Origin: UBA7398 sp964567545 | Lineage (GTDB): Bacteria > Actinomycetota > Actinomycetes > Nanopelagicales > Nanopelagicaceae | Direction of reading: 5' to 3' | Assembly: GCA_964567545.1 (NCBI GenBank) | Contig: CAZMNB010000038.1 | Location: 1 to 11,207 of the forward strand | DNA length: 11,207 bases | Part shown: in pieces, positions 6,811 through 11,207 of the stretch | How the letters are laid out: each line of letters starts with the position of its first letter | How positions within the stretch are numbered: position 1 is the first letter of the stretch | Notes under the pieces: model-generated | Told to the model about the DNA's origin: nothing | Database searches by the model: none | The model's input: only the letters and a program-made list of their open reading frames with translations | Position numbers and translations under genes: made by a program

Positions 6811-7953
6811 CTAGGCTCGCTTCCGTTTAACTCGTCGAACGCTTTGCACAACACCAGCAAGTAGCAGGATTATTGCAGAGCCGGTTGTAAACCAGGTCGT
6901 GATTGGACTAATAACAGAGAGCGATAGTGGGAGTTTCACTGGTTGTTTTAACAGCACACCTTGTTCAGACTTAATTTGAACTAATAAGTTGGTAGACCCG
7001 GAAGCCATCACGCGAATCGGAATCGCGACCTGTAATTTCGAATTCGGGGCTAGAGTTAAATTAGGAATTGGCGCAGCAATAACTTTTCCGTTTAGCGGAG
7101 TTACAACCAATTTAATTTTTAATTCGACATCAAAGTTATTAACAAGAGTTATTGGTATTTTCTCACGCTCTGAAGTCACCCGATATCTTCCGACAATTAA
7201 ACGTAACTTATTTTCAAACGACGCAAAATCCGAGCTGTAAATATCAGATAACGCCAAAAGTTCGCTTCTGGTTAAACTCGGATTTGTTAATCCAGAAATT
7301 CCCAATCTATATGTGATTATGGTGTCGCGGGGTAACACGTTTGAAAGTGCAAAAATCCGTTTTCGAATCAACCTGTAGTTATCTTGAACTTTTCTTGGAA
7401 TATTTGCTTGCGGCTGACCCGGATAATTATCAACAGCGGCTACGTAACGACCAAAAAATTGGGTACCGCGCGCCGCGGATTCAGCAATATAAAACTTTAA
7501 CTCGCCCGGGGCGGCACTTTTTAGCCATGAAGTTCCTACTGAACCGTAGGGCAATACTGAAATGGGATCACGCCTAACACCGGTTTTTAGCGCGGCTAAC
7601 CAAGCTTTAGCAATTGAACTTCCTTCACCCGGCAATATTTCACGTTTTGCATTTTTCTTAGATTTATCTAGCGGTTGCGCAACTTCATAGCCATCGCTCA
7701 TCGCAATTACTTCATCAATTAACGCAACATCAATAATCCAACTACGTCCAAATTTCGGTCCAACATAAACAAGTTTACCTAGTCGCCCTTGCGGCTTTAA
7801 CGCAGTTGTAAGTTCGTCATTAAAAAAAACTCCATCTAAACCATGATGGCTAGGTTCAGAGAGCAAAACTACATTGGAACTTTCGGCAAAAACTGGCGGG
7901 GTTATCATTAGCGCAAAAAACGCTAATGAAACTAAGAACAGTAAACGCTTCAT
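6811..7953 (-). CDS. DUF6049-like exported, membrane-anchored protein (shortened)
   Basis: A 380-residue protein of unknown function, assigned to the DUF6049 family by its position between murJ and the mutT4-like gene (M. tuberculosis Rv3909) and by weak motif recall. It has a signal peptide (MKRLLFLVSL..., hydrophobic to about 18, possible cleavage after VFA, 23). An extracytoplasmic region includes WIIDVALIDEVIAMSDGYEV (72-91), typical of the family. A beta-rich, Ig-like segment follows (about 262-345, IPITLVNNFDVELKI and LAPNSKLQVAIPI). One membrane helix lies at about 352-370 before a very basic cytoplasmic tail (RRVKRKRA). The topology is thus mostly outside with a short inside tail. The mycobacterial relative is about twice as long. 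Its ATG overlaps the Nudix stop (ATGA) and its stop is 2 bases from murJ, so all three should be translated together, suggesting a cell-envelope role linked to MurJ. Confidence 0.85.
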   Translation of the reverse strand: MKRLLFLVSLAFFALMITPPVFAESSNVVLLSEPSHHGLDGVFFNDELTTALKPQGRLGKLVYVGPKFGRSWIIDVALIDEVIAMSDGYEVAQPLDKSKKNAKREILPGEGSSIAKAWLAALKTGVRRDPISVLPYGSVGTSWLKSAAPGELKFYIAESAARGTQFFGRYVAAVDNYPGQPQANIPRKVQDNYRLIRKRIFALSNVLPRDTIITYRLGISGLTNPSLTRSELLALSDIYSSDFASFENKLRLIVGRYRVTSEREKIPITLVNNFDVELKIKLVVTPLNGKVIAAPIPNLTLAPNSKLQVAIPIRVMASGSTNLLVQIKSEQGVLLKQPVKLPLSLSVISPITTWFTTGSAIILLLAGVVQSVRRVKRKRA

Positions 7954-8531
7954 CCGCCGAGCTCACCCGAACGCGCAATCAATTTCTTTTCATCAGGATA
8001 TGCGAGTTTCTCCACAATTTCAGCTAGTGGAAACCAAGCCACATCATCAACTTCAGTTACCTGCGGCGCTAATTTCCCACCAGTTTCCTTAAACAAGAAA
8101 TGGTGCACCGTTTTATGAATTCTTTTACCGCCCGCCATAAACCAAAAATCAATTACCCCTAATGATTTAGAGATTTCACTTTCAATGCCGGTTTCTTCCG
8201 CAACTTCACGAAGCGCTGCTTGCTCTGGCGTCTCACCCTCTTCAATATGTCCTTTTGGTAGCGACCAAAGCAATCGCTCTTGGCTTTGATCCTTAATATC
8301 GCGTCGACCAATCAATAAACCCTTTGTACCAGTTGAATCAATAACTAATCCGCCCGCACTAACTTCATCTACGCGTTTTACATAATTTTGCTTTGGTTTC
8401 CTCGGCGTATTTTTATTTTGTGGCGTTGCGGTATTAATTGTTCTGTCGGTAGAGCTTTTTTTTCGTGGGGGCCGCCTACGTCGCCGCTTTTTACGCGTAT
8501 CTTCGCCGCCCGCACTTGATGCCGGGGTCAT
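7950..8531 (-). CDS. mutT4: Nudix hydrolase, MutT4-like, with basic N-terminal tail
   Basis: A 193-residue Nudix pyrophosphohydrolase. The box G-x5-E-x7-RE-V-x-EE-x-G-I is complete at 94-116 (starts GHIEEGE, with REVAEETGI), so Mg-dependent cleavage of a nucleoside diphosphate derivative is expected. The exact substrate is unknown. LLWSLPKGH before the box and IHKTVHHFLF after it match the actinobacterial MutT4 type. The first 50 residues are low-complexity and strongly basic (KKRRRRRPPRKK, 13-24). This tail is real in the sense that no ATG, GTG or TTG occurs between codon 1 and the core, and an in-frame TAA sits four codons upstream, so ATG 8531 is the only possible start. No Shine-Dalgarno is present. 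It is the first gene of the minus-strand operon and overlaps the next by four bases. Confidence 0.94.
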   Translation of the reverse strand: MTPASSAGGEDTRKKRRRRRPPRKKSSTDRTINTATPQNKNTPRKPKQNYVKRVDEVSAGGLVIDSTGTKGLLIGRRDIKDQSQERLLWSLPKGHIEEGETPEQAALREVAEETGIESEISKSLGVIDFWFMAGGKRIHKTVHHFLFKETGGKLAPQVTEVDDVAWFPLAEIVEKLAYPDEKKLIARSGELGG

Positions 8532-8537
8532 GGAGCA

Positions 8538-8543
8538 AGGTTA
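8538..8543 (-). promoter_or_regulatory. Candidate -10 element for the Nudix-led operon (leaderless)
   Basis: Minus-strand TAACCT fits the actinobacterial TANNNT -10 pattern and lies 6 bases before the only possible start codon (8531). Transcription would begin at or next to the ATG, which accounts for the missing ribosome site. No good -35 is visible. Confidence 0.4.
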
Positions 8544-8549
8544 GTGCTT

Positions 8550-8555
8550 TAGCCT
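8550..8555 (+). promoter_or_regulatory. Candidate -10 element for pcnA (leaderless)
   Basis: TAGCCT (TANNNT) lies 8 bases before the preferred pcnA ATG at 8564, which has no Shine-Dalgarno close by. This would give a leaderless or nearly leaderless mRNA. It is only 6 bases from the oppositely oriented -10 candidate of the Nudix gene. No good -35 is visible. Confidence 0.38.
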
Positions 8556-8563
8556 TATCCATC

Positions 8564-10006
8564 ATGAACACTCCAAGTGAAGCCGCAGCGGAAATTGCGA
8601 TAGCTACGCTTTCGGCACGCGCACCACACGCTCAATCCTTGGCCAACGCATTTGCAAATGCTGGTTTTCGATTGGCGCTAGTTGGTGGACCAGTGCGCGA
8701 CGCAATTTTAGGGAAATTGTCTTCAGATTTAGATTTCACTACTAATGCACGTCCAGAAGATACTAAAAAGATATTGAATTCTTGGGCAGATTCAGTTTGG
8801 GATACCGGAATTCAATTTGGCACAGTTGCCGGAAAAAAAGATGAAACAACTGTCGAAGTTACAACTTATCGTTCTGAAAAATATGATGTCAACAGTCGTA
8901 AGCCAGAAGTTAATTACGGTGACGATATTGAGGGAGATCTTGCGCGCCGAGACTTCACCGTTAATGCAATGGCGTTAGAACTTACTACCAAACAACCGCA
9001 ATTTATAGATCCGTTTAACGGCGTATTAGATTTAGCAAAAAAAGTTTTACGCACCCCGAGAAAAGCTGAGGAATTATTTACCGACGATCCACTCCGCATG
9101 ATGCGTGCGGCTCGTTTTGCTAGCCAATTAAATTTTGATGTAGACCCAATAATTATTACTGCAATTGAAAACTTGGCGAATCGGATCTTAATAGTTTCAG
9201 CTGAGCGGGTTCGCGATGAATTCATTAAAATACTTATGTCGGATAATCCGCGAATTGGAATCACAATGATGGTCGATACTGGACTCGCTGATTTAGTTAT
9301 TCCTGAAATTCCAAAACTTCGACTAGAAGTGGACGAGCATCATCACCATAAAGATGTTTACGAGCACACGCTTACTGTTTTAGAACAAGCGATGGCAGAT
9401 GAAGATCGACTTGGCGGTCCAAACTTAATTATTAGATTAACCGCCTTGCTCCATGACATAGGAAAACCTAAAACCCGCGAACTGATTCCGGGCGGCGGAG
9501 TTTCATTCCACCATCACGAAGTCGTAGGTGCGCGACTTACTAAAGAGCGGCTTCGAAAGCTCCGCTTTGATAAAGAAATCACCGACGCTGTTTCGGAATT
9601 GGTCTTTCTCCACCTACGCTTTCACGGATATGGCAGCGGAGAATGGACCGATTCTGCGGTACGGCGATATGTGCGCGATGCTGGCGAATATTTGACTCAC
9701 TTACACGTATTAACTCGCGCAGATTGCACCACTCGAAATAAACGGAAAGCAGAAATTCTTGCTCACACTTATGATCAACTTGAAATTCGCATTGCGGAGT
9801 TAATGGCAAAAGAAGAACTTTCTAAAATACGTCCAGACCTTGATGGCAATCAAATAATGGAAATACTTGGTATTAAAGGGAGAACTGTTGGAATCGCATA
9901 CCAACATTTATTAGATTTAAGAATGGAACATGGTCCACTCGGTGAAGATCGGGCTAAAACCGAACTACTTAATTGGTGGAGCGCTTATCAGCGTGAAAAT
10001 TCTTAG
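8564..10006 (+). CDS. pcnA: CCA tRNA nucleotidyltransferase (class II, with HD domain)
   Basis: A 480-residue enzyme that adds or repairs the 3' CCA end of tRNA from CTP and ATP. The class II polymerase-beta head shows LVGGPVRDAILG (39-50) followed by catalytic DLD (Asp55, Asp57), then GDLARRDFTVNAMAL (124-138) and DDPLRMMRAARF (174-185), and ERVRDEF (214-220) in the neck. The C-terminal half has an HD phosphohydrolase-type domain: His-rich EHHHHKDVYEHTL (258-270), LLHDIGKPKT (295-304, His297-Asp298) and FHHHEVVG (315-322). The frame is open upstream to a GTG at 8465 and an ATG at 8519. I choose ATG 8564 because the extra codons are antisense to the Nudix gene, are not family-like, and a -10 candidate sits just before 8564. 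It diverges from the Nudix gene, as in M. tuberculosis. Its 3' end overlaps the convergent transporter gene. Confidence 0.95.
   Translation: MNTPSEAAAEIAIATLSARAPHAQSLANAFANAGFRLALVGGPVRDAILGKLSSDLDFTTNARPEDTKKILNSWADSVWDTGIQFGTVAGKKDETTVEVTTYRSEKYDVNSRKPEVNYGDDIEGDLARRDFTVNAMALELTTKQPQFIDPFNGVLDLAKKVLRTPRKAEELFTDDPLRMMRAARFASQLNFDVDPIIITAIENLANRILIVSAERVRDEFIKILMSDNPRIGITMMVDTGLADLVIPEIPKLRLEVDEHHHHKDVYEHTLTVLEQAMADEDRLGGPNLIIRLTALLHDIGKPKTRELIPGGGVSFHHHEVVGARLTKERLRKLRFDKEITDAVSELVFLHLRFHGYGSGEWTDSAVRRYVRDAGEYLTHLHVLTRADCTTRNKRKAEILAHTYDQLEIRIAELMAKEELSKIRPDLDGNQIMEILGIKGRTVGIAYQHLLDLRMEHGPLGEDRAKTELLNWWSAYQRENS
9969..10006. other. 38-base convergent overlap of pcnA and MFS gene 3' ends
   Basis: The + strand encodes the last PcnA residues up to TAG (10004-10006), while the - strand encodes the hydrophilic C-terminal tail of the transporter up to TAA (9969-9971). 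Both frames are otherwise intact. No terminator hairpin beyond a 4-base stem (CTTA/TAAG near 10003-10012) is seen. Confidence 0.9.
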
Positions 10007-11207
10007 GCTTAAGTAGGTATAGCGCAACCAATAGATAAATGACTGAAATTAATAATGGCAGCAACCATCCCGATCCATTTTTAGAGAGAGTCAACGCCGC
10101 TAGAATTGCACCACTTACTATCCCAGCATTAACCATTACATCGTAAACCGCAAAGACTCGGCCACGAAATTCATCAGATATCTGTGATTGCACTAGCGCA
10201 TCGTTTGTAACTTTCAAACTTTGACCAAACAATCCAATTGCAAACCCAGTAATAATCAAAACGTACTCTTGTTGTGAAATAGCGAGAAGTAGTGGGAGTA
10301 CTGCGCTCGCAATCAACATCGAGCGGATCCAAAGATGTCTCCCGTATTTTGCAACTCCGAGCGGTGCAATTACTGCCCCGATGGTGATACCAACTCCAGC
10401 AACAACAACCGCAACTGCAAAACCAGCCAACCCAGCTTCTGGGTCATTTGGATTATTAAAGGAATTTCGCTCCAGTAATAACGCCATTAAAGTCAGAGCA
10501 GTAATACCACCACGCTGTACCCCGGTCGCAGTAATACCCAGTAAGCAATCCCGAATCCGCCATAACAATTTGAACCCATCTCGCATCTCAACAATTTGAT
10601 CCTTCAGACCATTCCGCTTTATTTCATGGGGTTTAGGTCCAATTGCCACCCTAGGGAGTCGGAGCACAAGTAGCGACGCGATGAAGTAAGCCGCGGCAGC
10701 AACTGTAATTAAAAGCGAATCTGCAGAATTAGCGCTAAATTTTGAATCCAAGAAATTACGCAACGCAATACCAACTCCACCACCAATAACAACAAATACA
10801 GTGCCACCAGTCACAGCCACAGCATTAAAAGTAACTAATTTTTTCCGTTCCACTAACAACGGCAAACCAGCGCTTAATCCAGCAAGAATCAATCTATTAA
10901 CTCCGAAAGCAATTAAAACAAAGACCGTTAACTCAATACCAGTAATACCGTTTCTAATTAGAGTAGCAATGAAAATCAAAGTAAAAGCGCGGAAAAGGTT
11001 AGCCATAAAAATAACGCGTTGCCTAGAAATGCGATCCAAAATAGTTCCAACGAATGGGCCAACAATCGAGTAGGGCAGCAAAACAACACTAAAAGCGATT
11101 GCAGCGCCAACGGCATTAGGTTGCCGTTCCGGTGAAAAAAGTACAAATGAAGCCAGCGCAGTCTGGAAAATACCATCCGTGAATTGACCCATCCACCGAA
11201 CCGCAAA
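9969..11207 (-). CDS. MFS transporter (5' end outside window)
   Basis: Major facilitator superfamily membrane protein, substrate unknown. The frame stays open to the right edge (FAVRW precedes the first ATG at 11192), and that context, followed by MGQFTDGIFQTALASF, looks like the inside of MFS helix 1, so the true start lies beyond the window. About 412 residues are visible. The loop 2-3 motif A is recognisable (GTILDRISRQRVI). A cytoplasmic central loop rich in charged residues (near IGPKPHEIKRNGLKDQ) separates two hydrophobic halves. The C-terminal half contains SDEFRGRVFAVYDVMVNAGIV, resembling the repeated motif A of the EntS/MFS_3-like exporters. The last 12 codons or so overlap pcnA on the other strand. 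It is not part of the wall/thioredoxin operon. An efflux role is a guess from subfamily resemblance. Confidence 0.9.
   Translation of the reverse strand, partial: FAVRWMGQFTDGIFQTALASFVLFSPERQPNAVGAAIAFSVVLLPYSIVGPFVGTILDRISRQRVIFMANLFRAFTLIFIATLIRNGITGIELTVFVLIAFGVNRLILAGLSAGLPLLVERKKLVTFNAVAVTGGTVFVVIGGGVGIALRNFLDSKFSANSADSLLITVAAAAYFIASLLVLRLPRVAIGPKPHEIKRNGLKDQIVEMRDGFKLLWRIRDCLLGITATGVQRGGITALTLMALLLERNSFNNPNDPEAGLAGFAVAVVVAGVGITIGAVIAPLGVAKYGRHLWIRSMLIASAVLPLLLAISQQEYVLIITGFAIGLFGQSLKVTNDALVQSQISDEFRGRVFAVYDVMVNAGIVSGAILAALTLSKNGSGWLLPLLISVIYLLVALYLLKPKNFHADKRSTN

Noticed and set aside
8465..8563. 33-codon upstream extension of pcnA beginning at GTG 8465 or ATG 8519
   Set aside because: It is mostly antisense to the Nudix basic tail, is not family-like, and the conserved polymerase domain starts well after ATG 8564. 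Open frame here reflects the Arg/Lys-rich composition on the other strand.
8914..9264. 116-codon open frame on the - strand opposite pcnA
   Set aside because: Overlaps the conserved RRDFTVNA and DPLRMMRAARF coding regions. No family resemblance.

Overview
This is a gene-dense, AT-rich stretch of an actinobacterial chromosome. By eye G+C is only a little above 40 percent. The gene order parA-parB / cwlM-trxA-trxB-murJ-(DUF6049)-mutT4-like Nudix / pcnA is the one known from near the replication origin of Actinobacteria, corresponding in M. tuberculosis to roughly Rv3918c down to Rv3907c. AT-rich composition, Ile/Lys-rich proteins, near-zero intergenic space and shortened versions of several proteins fit a genome-streamlined, low-GC lineage such as freshwater Nanopelagicales (acI). 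That placement is inference. No 16S or other marker is present.

Layout. On the + strand, the 3' part of parA (cut by the left edge) overlaps parB by one base. parB meets the next block tail to tail. Seven genes then run on the minus strand, transcribed right to left in the order Nudix hydrolase, DUF6049-like membrane protein, MurJ, thioredoxin reductase, thioredoxin, CwlM, class I aminotransferase. They are separated by -4 to about 50 bases and probably form one operon. pcnA (CCA-adding enzyme) diverges from the Nudix gene across only 32 bases. At the right end an MFS transporter on the minus strand (5' end cut by the window) overlaps the 3' end of pcnA by 38 bases. No gene-free stretch exceeds about 50 bases.

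How the parts fit. ParA/ParB segregate the chromosome origin. CwlM, MurJ and probably the DUF6049 protein belong to peptidoglycan precursor synthesis and export. In mycobacteria CwlM is a cytoplasmic regulator that activates MurA and contacts MurJ, and the copy here has a broken zinc/catalytic site consistent with that non-enzymatic role. TrxA/TrxB form a complete thioredoxin pair. PcnA matures tRNA 3' ends. The Nudix protein and aminotransferase act in small-molecule metabolism, with substrates not determinable here.

I found no RNA gene, CRISPR array, insertion sequence, repeat family, parS site or convincing terminator. I also found no undescribed multi-gene system: this is a conserved housekeeping region. 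What merits a second look is how it departs from well-studied relatives: a divergent CwlM pseudo-active site, a MurJ lacking the mycobacterial pseudokinase extension, a half-length DUF6049 protein, absence of sigM and its anti-sigma gene, and a very compact divergent promoter region that may produce two leaderless mRNAs.
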